Origin: CAKRJP01 sp963597615
GTDB taxonomy: Bacteria > Bacillota > Clostridia > Lachnospirales > Lachnospiraceae
Direction of reading: 5' to 3'
DNA length: 64,000 bases
Assembly: GCA_963597615.1 (NCBI GenBank)
Contig: CAVBQS010000011.1
Span: forward strand, 49,538-113,537
Shown here: one piece after another, positions 35,951 through 47,000 of the stretch
How the letters are laid out: the number at the start of each line of letters is the position of its first letter
How positions within the stretch are numbered: the stretch's first letter is position 1
Notes under the pieces: model-generated
What the model saw: the letters and a program-made list of their open reading frames with translations, nothing else
Told to the model about the DNA's origin: nothing
The model's database searches: none
Made by a program: the position numbers and the translations under genes

Positions 35951-36397
35951 ATGGATATTGAATGTTTAATGAGATTAGTAGCAGGGGTATCTGAGTCTGC
36001 TTTGGATAGTTTTTGCTACAAGGAGGGGGATTTCTCTATTAAGATGAGTAAATCAAAGAGAATATCGAATCCAGAGATTTTCGAGAAAGAGATACAAGCT
36101 ACATTTGCTGGGGAAGAAGCGTTGGTGATAGACACTGAGAATAAGATTACTGGGAAAGCAGTGAAATCGCCCCTGGTTGGTGTTTTTTATGGGGCTCCTG
36201 CTGAGGGGGCCAATCCTTTTGTGAAGGTGGGAGATGCTGTGAAGAAGGGACAGACTCTTGCTATTGTGGAAGCTATGAAACTTATGAATGAAATTGAGGC
36301 AGACTTTGACGGTGTTGTTAAGGAAATCTGTGTAAAAAACGGCGAGGCCGTGGAGTATGGTCAAAATTTATTTATGATTCAACCGGAGGAGAATTAA
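35951..36397 (+). CDS. accB: Biotin carboxyl carrier protein of acetyl-CoA carboxylase
   Basis: 148 residues from ATG 35951, chosen for the AGGAGG site at the fabF end; longer in-frame starts lie inside fabF. A charged N-terminal helix and linker precede the biotinyl domain (about 75-148). The biotin-bearing lysine is Lys110 in VEAMKLMNE, 38 residues from the end. It carries carboxybiotin from AccC to the carboxyltransferase. Confidence 0.96.
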   Translation: MDIECLMRLVAGVSESALDSFCYKEGDFSIKMSKSKRISNPEIFEKEIQATFAGEEALVIDTENKITGKAVKSPLVGVFYGAPAEGANPFVKVGDAVKKGQTLAIVEAMKLMNEIEADFDGVVKEICVKNGEAVEYGQNLFMIQPEEN

Positions 36398-36398
36398 G

Positions 36399-36827
36399 AT
36401 GCATCATTTAGACATTAATGAGATAAAAGAGATTATCCCCCACAGACATCCTTTTTTATTGCTGGATTATATAGAGGATTATGTGCCGGGAGAGTATGCC
36501 CTTGGGTATAAATGTGTCACTTACCGAGAAGATTTTTTTGCAGGACATTTTCCGGGGGAGCCGGTGATGCCTGGGGTTCTTATCGTAGAAGCTTTGGCTC
36601 AGACAGGTGCTGTAGCTATTCTTTCTTTGCCGGAGAATCAAGGAAAAACGGCCTATTTTGCTGGCATTGATAAATGTAGGTTTAAGGGAAAGGTGGTTCC
36701 TGGGGATAAGCTTCGGCTGCAAACCAGAATTTTGAAGCGAAAGGGTCCCTTAGGGATAGGGGAAGCATGTGCCACTGTGGATGGCAAACTTGTATTAAAA
36801 GTAGAACTAACTTTTATGGTTGGATAA
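36399..36827 (+). CDS. fabZ: 3-hydroxyacyl-ACP dehydratase
   Basis: A hot-dog-fold dehydratase of 142 residues. Active-site His50 lies in GHFPGEPVMPG and Glu64 in VEALAQTGA. The start IIPHRHPFLLLDYI is typical. It begins one base after the accB stop, so the two are coupled, in the usual fabZ position between accB and accC. Confidence 0.97.
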   Translation: MHHLDINEIKEIIPHRHPFLLLDYIEDYVPGEYALGYKCVTYREDFFAGHFPGEPVMPGVLIVEALAQTGAVAILSLPENQGKTAYFAGIDKCRFKGKVVPGDKLRLQTRILKRKGPLGIGEACATVDGKLVLKVELTFMVG

Positions 36828-36840
36828 GGAGTAAATTTGT

Positions 36841-38178
36841 ATGATTAGAAAAGTACTGGTGGCTAACCGGGGAGAGATTGCAGTCCGAATTATCAGAGCC
36901 TGCAGGGAAATGGGAATTCAGACTGTGGCAGTCTATTCCGAAGCTGACAGGGAGGCCCTCCATGCAAAGCTTGCAGATGAAGCAATTTGTATTGGACCGG
37001 CAGCAGTGTCAGAAAGTTATCTTTCTATGGAAAAAATAATCAGTGCCATCATAGTTTCCGGAGCCGATGCCGTTCATCCGGGCTTTGGTTTTTTATCTGA
37101 GAATAGTAAATTTGCCAGACTTTGTGAAAAATGCAAGATTAAATTTATTGGTCCTAGCTCTCAGGTTATTGCAAAGCTTGGGGATAAGCAGGCAGCCAGA
37201 AATACCATGACTCAGGCGGGGGTTCCTGTAATTCCGGGAAGTGATCATCCAGTGTATAGCCTAGAAGAGGGACTCTTAGAAGCAAAGAAGGCTAGCTACC
37301 CTGTTATGATTAAGGCGGTTTCCGGAGGTGGCGGCAAGGGTATGCGCATGGCTAAAAATCCTAAGGACTTTAAGGAGCTTTTTTTACTTGCCCAGAGGGA
37401 GAGCGTCCAAGCTTTTGGGGATGATGCCATGTATGTGGAACATTTTATAAAAGGCTCAAGGCATATTGAATTTCAGATTTTAGCGGATTCCTTTGGAAAT
37501 GTAATCCAGCTAGGAGAGAGGGATTGCTCCATTCAGAGAAAGCATCAGAAATTAATAGAGGAGTCGCCATCCCTTGCTTTAAGTGAGAAAAAGCGAAAAG
37601 AAATGGGGGAGGCAGCTGTAAAGGCTGCTAAGGCAGCAGGCTATGAAAATGCAGGAACCATCGAATTTCTCTTAGAAGAAAATGGATCCTTTTATTTTAT
37701 GGAAATGAATACTAGAATCCAGGTGGAACATCCTGTGACAGAGTGGGTGACGGGAGTAGACCTTTTAAAGGAACAGATTCGAATCGCCTCAGGTCTGCCT
37801 CTTAGCTACCGCCAGGAGGACCTTCATTTGCAGGGCCATTCCATTGAAGTAAGAATTAATGCGGAAAAACCGGAGGATAATTTTAAGCCCTGCCCAGGAA
37901 CCATTACAGGCCTTCATTTTCCGGGAGGAAAGGGAATCCGCATTGACTCTGCCATTTACAGTGGCTATACCATACCTCCATACTATGATTCTATGCTGGC
38001 AAAGATTAGTGTCTGGGCAAAGACTCGCAAGGAGGCCATCCGGAAAATCCAAAGCGCCTTGGGAGAAACCATTATTGAGGGTCTGGACACTAATCTTAAT
38101 TACCAATATGAGATACTAAATCATCCAAGGTATCTGGCTGGCCATGTAAGTACGGACTTTGTGGAAGAAGAAATGTAG
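36841..38178 (+). CDS. accC: Biotin carboxylase subunit of acetyl-CoA carboxylase
   Basis: Carboxylates the biotin of AccB with ATP and bicarbonate. 445 residues. The N-terminal VANRGEIAVRIIRACREMGI, the ATP-grasp glycine loop SGGGGKGMRMA (about 160-170) and the catalytic stretch MEMNTRIQVEHPVTE (about 285-299) are intact. It ends 22 bases before the accDA start. Confidence 0.97.
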   Translation: MIRKVLVANRGEIAVRIIRACREMGIQTVAVYSEADREALHAKLADEAICIGPAAVSESYLSMEKIISAIIVSGADAVHPGFGFLSENSKFARLCEKCKIKFIGPSSQVIAKLGDKQAARNTMTQAGVPVIPGSDHPVYSLEEGLLEAKKASYPVMIKAVSGGGGKGMRMAKNPKDFKELFLLAQRESVQAFGDDAMYVEHFIKGSRHIEFQILADSFGNVIQLGERDCSIQRKHQKLIEESPSLALSEKKRKEMGEAAVKAAKAAGYENAGTIEFLLEENGSFYFMEMNTRIQVEHPVTEWVTGVDLLKEQIRIASGLPLSYRQEDLHLQGHSIEVRINAEKPEDNFKPCPGTITGLHFPGGKGIRIDSAIYSGYTIPPYYDSMLAKISVWAKTRKEAIRKIQSALGETIIEGLDTNLNYQYEILNHPRYLAGHVSTDFVEEEM

Positions 38179-38200
38179 AAACCGTGAAAGGATTTTATCG

Positions 38201-39928
38201 ATGAACTTTGATCATGTATTTAAAAAGACAAGAGGAAATGGACATTTATTCCATAGAAAAAAAGAGGCCCCAGAAGTACCGGAGGGGCTTCTTTGCAAGT
38301 GCAATAAATGTAAAGCACCTATTTTGGTAGAGGAAGTGAAAGATAATTATTATATCTGTCCCAAATGCCAGGCCTATTTTCGGGTAGGGGCTTGGGAAAG
38401 AATCAGGCGGCTGGCAGATGAGGATTCCTTTGAAGAGTGGGACAAAGATCTTACTCCAAGGAATCCTTTGGCCTTTGAAGGATATGAAGAGAAGACGGCA
38501 GCAGCAACTATAAAATCAGGACTAAAAGAAGCCGTAGTGACAGGAATCTGTAAAATCGGTGGGGTAAGCTGTGTGCTGGCTGTTATGGATGGGAATTTCA
38601 TGATGGGAAGTCTGGGGCAAGTGACAGGGGAAAAGATTACAAGAGCTGTAGAAAAAGCTACCAAGTTAAGGCTTCCTCTGGTGATTTTTACCTGCTCCGG
38701 TGGAGCCAGAATGCAAGAGGGAATCCATTCTCTTATGCAGATGGCAAAAACATCGGCTGCAATAAAAGGCCACAGTGATGCAGGACTTCTTTATATTAGC
38801 GTTCTCACGGACCCGACTACAGGAGGAGTAACTGCAAGCTTTGCCATGGAGGCAGATATTATATTGGCGGAACCAAAGGCCTTGATTGCTTTTGCTGGAC
38901 CGCGAGTCATCCAGCAAACCATAGGACAAAAGCTGCCAAAAGGCTTTCAGCGGTCAGAGTTTTTATTGGAAGGTGGATTTGTGGATGCCATAGTAGAGAG
39001 GCAGGATTTAAGAGAGTGTTTGGGAAATCTTCTTAGGCTTCATGAAATGAAAAAGGAAGCTTTAGAGACATTGGCTTTTGAGAATAAAAATTTCATGGTG
39101 TCAAGCTGTCGGGATTTGCAAGAGAAAACGCAAAAGATGATGCAAAAGAAAAGTCCCTGGCAGAGAGTGCAGGTAGCAAGAAAAAAGGATCGCCCCACAG
39201 GAAAGGCCTATATTGAAAAGCTCTTTACTTCCTTCTATGAGTTACATGGAGACCGGCACATAGGGGATGATTCAGCTATAATTGGTGGAGTGGCTCTTTT
39301 TAGGAACACTCCAGTAACAGTGATTGCCCAGGAAAAAGGAGTGGGAACCAAGGGGAATTTAAAACATAATTTCGGCATGCCTTCCCCGGAAGGTTATGGT
39401 AAATCTCTTAGACTTATGAAAGAGGCAGAAAAATTTCATCGTCCCATCATTTGTATTGTAGATACACCTGGCGCCTACTGCGGTATTGGGGCAGAAGAAA
39501 GAGGACAGGGACAAGCCATCGCCCGAAGTATCTATGAAATGTCAGGACTAAAAGTGCCGATTCTTACATTGATCATTGGGGAGGGGGGGAGCGGCGGCGC
39601 CTTGGCCTTGGCAGTAGCCAATGAAGTATGGATGCTAGAAAACTCCATCTATTCTATCTTGTCGCCGGAAGGTTTTGCCAGCATTTTATGGAAAGATAGC
39701 AGTAAAGCCAAGAAAGGGGCGGAGTATATGAAGCTTACAGCCATTGAACTAAAGAAGATGGGAATCGTTGAGAAAGTATTTCCGGAGCCTGAAAAATATA
39801 CCATAGAAACTATGGGAGATGTAGTTGGTGAGATCCAAAAAGAGTTGGAAAAATTTTTAGAAAAATATAGGGATTTTGATGGTGAGAGGGTAGCGAGACA
39901 TAGGTATGAGAGGTTTCGGGGGATGTGA
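38201..39928 (+). CDS. accDA: Acetyl-CoA carboxylase carboxyltransferase, AccD-AccA fusion
   Basis: 575 residues joining the beta (AccD, about 1-285) and alpha (AccA, about 310-575) subunits in one chain; separate subunits are the bacterial norm. The AccD part has a four-cysteine zinc ribbon (CNKC and CPKC near residues 32-54) and the oxyanion segment TCSGGARMQEG. The AccA part has HGDRHIGDD, DTPGAYCGIGAEERGQ and IGEGGSGGALA. The ATG at 38201 with AAAGGA upstream is preferred over an in-frame start inside accC. A run of seven G lies at the codons for EGGSG (about 39583-39589). Last gene of the operon. Confidence 0.95.
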   Translation: MNFDHVFKKTRGNGHLFHRKKEAPEVPEGLLCKCNKCKAPILVEEVKDNYYICPKCQAYFRVGAWERIRRLADEDSFEEWDKDLTPRNPLAFEGYEEKTAAATIKSGLKEAVVTGICKIGGVSCVLAVMDGNFMMGSLGQVTGEKITRAVEKATKLRLPLVIFTCSGGARMQEGIHSLMQMAKTSAAIKGHSDAGLLYISVLTDPTTGGVTASFAMEADIILAEPKALIAFAGPRVIQQTIGQKLPKGFQRSEFLLEGGFVDAIVERQDLRECLGNLLRLHEMKKEALETLAFENKNFMVSSCRDLQEKTQKMMQKKSPWQRVQVARKKDRPTGKAYIEKLFTSFYELHGDRHIGDDSAIIGGVALFRNTPVTVIAQEKGVGTKGNLKHNFGMPSPEGYGKSLRLMKEAEKFHRPIICIVDTPGAYCGIGAEERGQGQAIARSIYEMSGLKVPILTLIIGEGGSGGALALAVANEVWMLENSIYSILSPEGFASILWKDSSKAKKGAEYMKLTAIELKKMGIVEKVFPEPEKYTIETMGDVVGEIQKELEKFLEKYRDFDGERVARHRYERFRGM

Positions 39929-39970
39929 TTTTTTGACTTTGTATAAATTTTATGTTTGTTGACTAATACA

Positions 39971-40035
39971 CTGCAGGGGTGAGATGTGCCTTTAAGATGC
40001 GATGCGTTTTCAGGCATATCGCCCCTCTTATGCAG
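39971..40035. terminator. Imperfect long hairpin between accDA and the Rpn-like gene
   Basis: CTGCAGGGGTGAGATGTGCCT pairs imperfectly with AGGCATATCGCCCCTCTTATGCAG. It is likely a shared terminator for the converging genes. Its GCCCCTCTT stretch also occurs in the same place beside the second Rpn-like gene (63361-63369). Confidence 0.5.
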
Positions 40036-40049
40036 CGGTATATAAAATA

Positions 40050-40853
40050 TTAAAGATTCAATTGCTTTATCAAAATATCCCGTTCCTCTTCTGGTATGTT
40101 TAAGGCATCCATGGCTTGTACAGGATCTAAGTTGAAGCTTTTCATAATGGATTGAATAGAAGAAAAGTGAGCTTTCATTCTGCCAGTTGTTTCGCCTTCA
40201 GCATGTCCCTCAGCACGCCCTTCCTTATATCCATCCTCTTTCGCTTCCTCTTGCAGTATTTTCATAACATCTTCAAATTTACATTCTAGTACACTCACCC
40301 GTATAGCCTCCCTTCGGTTCTTGCTCAAAAACTCTGCAAGAATCCCTTCGGAAATACATTCGTCGATGGCGCATGTTACAGCACTCTCCAGGGACATGCC
40401 TTTTTGATAACATCGGATGCGTGACACCAATTCTGTATATTCTCCAAGAGTCTGGCAGGTTTTCATTAATTGCTCGTTGTGCCCCTTATTGATATTTAAA
40501 ATTATAGTAGTTAGTTCCATCCAAGGACAGGTCTCTGAACCTGCATTATTTTTCTTGAACAAATCAGAAAGTCGTAGTTCTGTGCGATCTGGTAGGTGTT
40601 TATCCGTGCCATTATAAAATACAACAAAACTAGGAGTTGGAAGCTGCAATGCTCGTGAACTATAAATCTGATTCTCCGACACCATCCCTGCATAAATAGC
40701 TGCTACGTATTGTAAGTTACAATCTGCAAAGAAGATAAGAAAAATAAATGCTTTAGATGTGCTTCTTTTATAGCAAGAAAAAGGGAGAGGTATTAAAACA
40801 TAAGTGATAAGTATGGTGTTTCTGTAAAATACCACTAAAATATACTCCAACAA
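40050..40853 (-). pseudogene. Rpn-family (PD-(D/E)XK) recombination-promoting nuclease, N-terminally degraded
   Basis: The C-terminal two thirds match the Rpn/transposase_31-like family: YVAAIYAGM, LPTPSFVVFYNGTDKHLPDRTELRLSDLF, NINKGHNEQLMKTCQTLGEYTELVSRIR, AIDECISEGILAEFLSKNRREA and an EGRAEGHAEGE tail. The residues before YVAAIY do not resemble the family start, and the nuclease active-site region is missing, so the gene is truncated at its 5' end although still open. Rpn proteins are GC-rich-tail nucleases that promote recA-independent recombination. A close relative in the same orientation lies at 63382-63912, on the other side of the pilus locus. Confidence 0.75.
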
Positions 40854-40938
40854 CTCGTCTCTTGGCAGAGAAAGCCGGGAATAATTCCTGCCTATTAAGT
40901 CTAAATATTTTCAGAATTGACCTGAAAAAATCGATTTA

Positions 40939-40968
40939 TTGTTGATAAGGGGGGGGATTTGTTATAAA
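40939..40968 (+). promoter_or_regulatory. Candidate promoter of the giant prepilin gene with a G8 tract in its spacer
   Basis: TTGTTG (40939-40944), 18-base spacer, TATAAA (40963-40968). Eight consecutive G (40949-40956) make up nearly half the spacer. A second possible -35 box, TTGACC, is at 40917-40922. If the tract slips, spacer length and promoter strength should change. Confidence 0.5.
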
Positions 40969-41035
40969 ATACTATAAAAGTTTGAATTTTTTATTTTTAA
41001 GGACATAGATTTAGGATATGAGTGGATATTTTTGT

Positions 41036-44000
41036 ATGGGAAATAAAAGAAAAAAGGGTTTCACTCTAGTAGAACTTACGGTAGTTCTTGTGATTTTGGG
41101 AATTATTGCAGCTATAGCAGTGCCTTTTTTTATTAACTACTGGAAGAAGGCAGAGTTTCGAAAGAATCAGGAAAATGCCAAAACCGTTTATTTGGCGGCA
41201 GAATCTAGACTTACCTATTACCGGTCTTCCGGCCAGTGGGACAAGTTTAAAAAGGAAATACTAAAGGCTGCAAAAGATGGTACATTGGCAGAAGAGGCAA
41301 GCTTTGAGGATGGCAGTGACAGTGAGTTAAATGGGCGGATCTATACAATTAAATTAGACAAGAGTGCCAAAGATCAGACCACGAAAAACAATCTGGTGTT
41401 AGAGATCTTGGACGATTATACCTATGATAAGGATTTCTTTAATGCCTCTATCTCGATTGAAATTGATATAGAATCGGGGGAGGTTTATTCTGCGTTCTAC
41501 GGTTCTAGATGCAAAGGTCTCAATTATATGTCTGACGACACAGATGGATATCTTACCATGCAAAAGCGAGACTATGACAGTAGAAGGGACCGTCTCCTTG
41601 GATACTACTCCACAGAGGATACTGTAAACAGTGTCAATTTGGAAGCAAAGCGCCTTCGGATTACAACCATCAACCTGGTAAACAGTGAAAAACTATACCT
41701 TAATTGGTCCAGTAACGCAGGAGCTGATCTAGGAGTAGATTATGATATTTCCTTCTATAATAAGAAAGGAGATCAGGAGCTGTTCTCAGTAAGAGTGTCC
41801 CAGATGGATATGAGGTCTGCTGGGTGGAGCACCACCGATACCGCCTCTTCCATGGCAAGTCTTACGGTAAAAGATGGCAAGGGAAAAGATCAAGGAACTT
41901 GGCAGTTCCCAGTAACCTACAGCGACAACAAATTCTCCTTAATCTTAGATGCTATGATGTCTGCTAAGGTAGAGGCCACTTTGGACAGCCAGGCAAACAG
42001 TAGTTCTGCAAGTAGTGACTTGTTGAAAACCTCCAGTATCAGTATCACCAGACTCTCATCTGTGGCCAGTGCATTGTCTGACCCTCAGACCATTTATGCA
42101 AAAGTAAAAGCTACTGCATACTCAGGAAGCCTGAAACATACAAGCACTGTTGAATATAGGGATAGCGAGACAGTAAAATCCAATACAGCCAATTCCATGT
42201 TTGGAGATGATACTGAAATTAGTGATAAGAACAAGAAAGTGACAGTAACTGCCTTCCGCCATCTTTCCAATATTCGTTATTATGAAAACAATAAAAAGGA
42301 TACAAAGAAAAGCGACACCACTTTTAGTTTGACCAATAAAAACATGGACTGGGCTTCTGCCGGAACTGGGGTTTACGATTTCAAGACAGAGAAAACAAAA
42401 ACCGGAGAGAGCCTGCAGAAGTTAACTTGGAGAGAAAATACTTCTGAAAAAACAGTGGGATTCCCAGCTATTCCAGACTTGTCGGGGAAATATATCTTAG
42501 AAGGAAAGGGAAGCGACACCTTAATTAGCAACCTTTATTTAAATGAAGAGTCCGTGGTAGTTGATGAGACAGCCAAGGCGCTGAAAAAAGATGCAACGCA
42601 GTATCTGGGACTTTTTGGAGAGATTGAAGGGACAGTTAAAAAAGTAACCTTCAAAGATCCGACCCTTACTATAGGAACCAGTAAAACATCTTCCCTGGGA
42701 AGTTTGAATTCCTTGCGAGGAGTTGGAATCCTGGCAGGAAGAAGCGAGGGAAGCTTAAAGGATGTATCTTTAACAGTTACTAGCAGTAAGAAAAATCAGA
42801 CAGTCTTAAATGCAGATCTAAGTAAGGATACTTCCAGATATGTATGTGTAGGATCTTTAGTAGGAGCCCTTGCCAAGATTAGCGGAAATGATGTATTGAA
42901 TTCACCTACTTCTGGAGGAGTTTATAATCTTCAGGCAGAAGGCAAGATGGAAGTAACCCTTCCGGAAGAAGACGAGATCAAGGATATCTCTGAGGTCAGT
43001 GGAGTAGGTGGAATTGTAGGATATGCAAAACTTGATAAAAGTGTACAAAAATCCAATGTACAAATTTCGGACTGCGAAAGCAACATGGAAATTTCCGCCA
43101 ATCGATATGCTGGTGGAATTGTAGGCCGGGTAGATAGCGATCTTGCAGCAAGTGAATATGAAAATGCAAGTGCATTAAAATTGCAAGAACTAGCCAATGT
43201 AATTGACTGCCAAAGTGAAAGCTTAGTCCGCTGTACTTCTTCTGACAAAGATTCAGAAACAGCAGAAGGAAATTACTTCGGCGGTATTGTAGGATATGCT
43301 GAAGATGCCTTGCTTTACAATGTAAGCAGTGCCTCCGGCCGAGGGGATAGTTTTTCTTACTCAGTCCATGTGGCAGAAAAAGACCAGTACCTCTTAGGAG
43401 ACTATGTAGGAGGAATTGCAGGATACGCCCAGGATGCTCTTTTGGCAAATTGCTCCACCCAGAAGAATGGATATATTTTAGGAAATGACTATGTAGGAGG
43501 AATCGCCGGAGGTCTTGGAGGTAGCATAACAGAGGCTATTCAAACCGTTACCGATGAAGGAGACAGTGCCACAGTTAATGCCAGCTATGTAATAGGAAAC
43601 AATTACGTTGGTGGTATTACAGGAATCAACCAGAAAGACGTAACCCTAAAAAACTGTATTAACAATGGTGTGGCTGCAGCTTATGAAAAGTATGTGGGAG
43701 GTGTTGTGGGATACAATGCCGAGAAATCAAAAATCCAAGATTGCGTCAGCTATCTGTCGGATTACGATGATTCCATATTCAATATGATCACAGACACATG
43801 GAATGCAAAGGCAGACTATGCAGGTGGAATTGCAGGATACAACAACGGTGCTATCAAATTCTCGGCTGACAGCAAAGCGGTAACAGTAAAATCAGTTTCC
43901 AGTATCGTAGTAGGCCAGAACTATGTCGGAGGAATTGCAGGTTTTAACGATGTGGAGGGAAGCCTGGATGTAGAGTATACCTTGATCGGTGGTAAGATTT

Positions 44001-47000
44001 ATGCTTACGGAAACTGTGCCGGAGGACTCTTTGGATTAAATGCATCAGAAGAGATCTTAGAAAAAGAGCTGTCCATTAAGCCATCAAGCCTCCAGGGCAA
44101 TTATTGTGTAGGGGGCTGTATTGGTGCCAATGTGGTGGCCTTGACTAAGGACGTCACCATGGGTGGTATTAAGACTGACAACAGCTTAGGGCAGATTTCG
44201 GGAAATGCATTTTGTGGTGGTGTTATTGGATATGAAAGAACTTATACAAGCAGTCAGTTGAGTCAAAGTACCCTGCTTGCTACTTTGGAGAATTCTTCCG
44301 ATGAACTATTGCCAAGCATCGATGCTGATGGAATTCCTACTGAAGTACGCCAGTCGCATAATTCCTATACCCTTACAATCTCCACCAACAACAACATTCC
44401 GATTCGTGGAGGGATCTATGTAGGAGGTATTGTAGGTTATTGTGAAAAGAATACGAATCTTCTTATGAAAGATTGCACAAATAGCGGAGATCTTTCCTTA
44501 AAGGATACCCAGTACAGTGACGGAGTGGTATTAGGAAACTTCCAAAGAAGTTCAGAAATTTCTCTAACAGATGCTAATGTGGAAGAAAGAGCGAATGAAG
44601 TGTACATGCATTTTGCCGGAGGTATCATAAGTGTAAACCTAGAAAACCAGGTTATAGATGACTGCAAGAACACAGCTACCATGTCTGGTTTTGATGGTGT
44701 CGGTGGTATTGTAGGATTAAATGCAGGTCTTATTACCAATTGTAACTTAAATCAACATTTCGGTAACACGGCGTTAAACTACGTGGGTGGCATTGCAGGG
44801 GTAAACCTTGGAACTGGTGTAAATAAAACCTACAATGGAACAAGTTATACAGCTGGAACCATCGAAAAGTGTAGTACTTTAAAGAATAAGACCCTTTCTG
44901 GCAATTCTAATGTGGGCGGTATTGTGGGCTGGAACATGAGTGGGGGTCTTCTAAAAGATAATACAAGCAACTGCAATGTGACTGGCGCCGGAGAGGAAGC
45001 CATCGGTGGCTTGGCAGGACGAAACAGTGGAAGCATCAAAGTTACAACAGATGAAAATAAAGCTGCAAAAACCATAAGCGGCAGCAATGCTACAGGAGTA
45101 GGTGGCATTGTAGGTGTAAATGAAGAGGCGGGTGCCCTTCTGGTAGAAGATAACCTTGGAACCCAGGTGGTGGCAGTAGGAAACCAAACATCTGTGGAAG
45201 GCTCTAAAAAGGTAGGAGGAATCATTGGAATCAATGAGGGCAGCTTCGGAGACCAGAACAGGCAAGTTTACATTAGATGTGAGGCAAAAAGCATTCGGGC
45301 AAGCAATGGCTATGCCGGAGGCCTTGTAGGTGAAACAGGGGGAGATATTTTCTATGGAATCAATGCATCTACTACTGTTACAGCAGACCAGGGCTATGCC
45401 GGAGGAATTACAGCTTACAACAAAGAGACGATAGCTTCTTGCAATAACTATGGAAATGTCACAAGCTCTAATGGCTACGCCGGAGGAATCGCAGCTGAAA
45501 ATGTCGGAGTCATTGAGAAGTGTCTGGTGGAAGGTCAAAATAATAGCAACATTAAGATATACAGTGTAGGCGTAAGTGAAGCCGGAGCTGTGGTAGCAGT
45601 AAATGGTGTTATGGGAACAATTGAAGACAGCAAGCCAGGAAAAAATGTTAGTTTGGGAGAAAGTGCCAGCATCTATGGAGGTGTGGCAGGCCTTAACAAG
45701 GGAACCATTCAAAAATCTAAAGATTTTGAGGTTACAGAGATCCCAACCATCACCACCATACAGGGCGGCCTGACGGTAGGTGGCGCAGTAGGTGTTAATG
45801 AAGCAAATGCTAAAATCATTGGGGTAACAGTATCATCTGATAGTAGTAACAAAACCATGAATGGATTTACAGGCTACAAGTACCTGGGAGGCCTAGTAGG
45901 AGATAACTACGGCCAGGTGGAAGCTTCTAGTTTCACAGGAAACATCAAAGAGTCCTCCGGTACAGTAGGAAACTGCTACGGCGGAATTGCAGGAATCAAT
46001 GAGGGGGGAGCTTCCGTTAAAGATTGTAGCATTGACTACATCAGCATGAGTATCCAAGGAGTCTATTCTGCTACCAGTACCAACAGCGCTTCCCAGAAAG
46101 AAAACCTCTCTACCCATGCAGGAGGAATTGTTGGAAAGAACGAGGAAGAAGCAAATGTTTCAGGATGCACACTGGAGGACAATGAAAATAGCGTATTGGT
46201 GGCTAAGTACGGTATGCTAGGCGGTGTGGCTGGCTTCAATAAAGGAAACATAAGTGGATCCGGAAGCAGTATCACGGCGAAAGTTATGGAGGACGCAGAA
46301 ACCCTAGATCAATTGGTAGCAAATGCCAAGAAGCAGGGCTTGGATGCAGATAGTAACTATGTAGCATATAATGGGAAAGCTCAACTAGAAGACCTGAAAT
46401 ACAGTAATTCGAATAAGTCGGTTTCCTCAAGCCGTCTCAAGATGTATATGGATACCAATGGAAATATTGGTGGAATTACTGCTTACAATTCCACCACCGG
46501 AGCAGTAAGTGAATGTGTCTCTGGGGATTGGTTCTTGTCAAATAAGTCCGCCCAGGTTGGAGTCGGTACCGGCGGTATCATAGGAATGAACGAGTCGGAA
46601 AAGGATACTAGCAAGGTGGTAAATGGCGCCTTTGTAGGACGTTATATTGCAAATGAGGAGACCAACCGATTTGCCGGTGGAATTATAGGAAATCAGAATA
46701 ATTCCACCAGCAAGGACTGGACTATTAACATGGCAGTGAACTTTGGAACGATTTATTGCTTTAACAGTCATTATTCCGGAGGAATTGTAGGGCAGTGGAC
46801 AGGAAGTGGCGGAACGATTCAAAATTCTAGAAATTATGGAATGTTGCAGACAACATTTGCTGAAGGTTGGAGAGGAGCTTCCGGAGGAATCGTAGCCCAG
46901 CTTTATCACGCATCAGATAATCATGAATATAATATTATTGGATGTGACAACTATGGAAGTATTTATAAAAGAAATGGTTCGAAGGGGAATGGTGCCAATG

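Noticed and set aside
35388..39589. G7 runs inside fabF and accDA as phase-variable switches
   Set aside because: They fall on conserved glycine codons of essential enzymes, and both frames are intact; slippage there would be lethal rather than adaptive.
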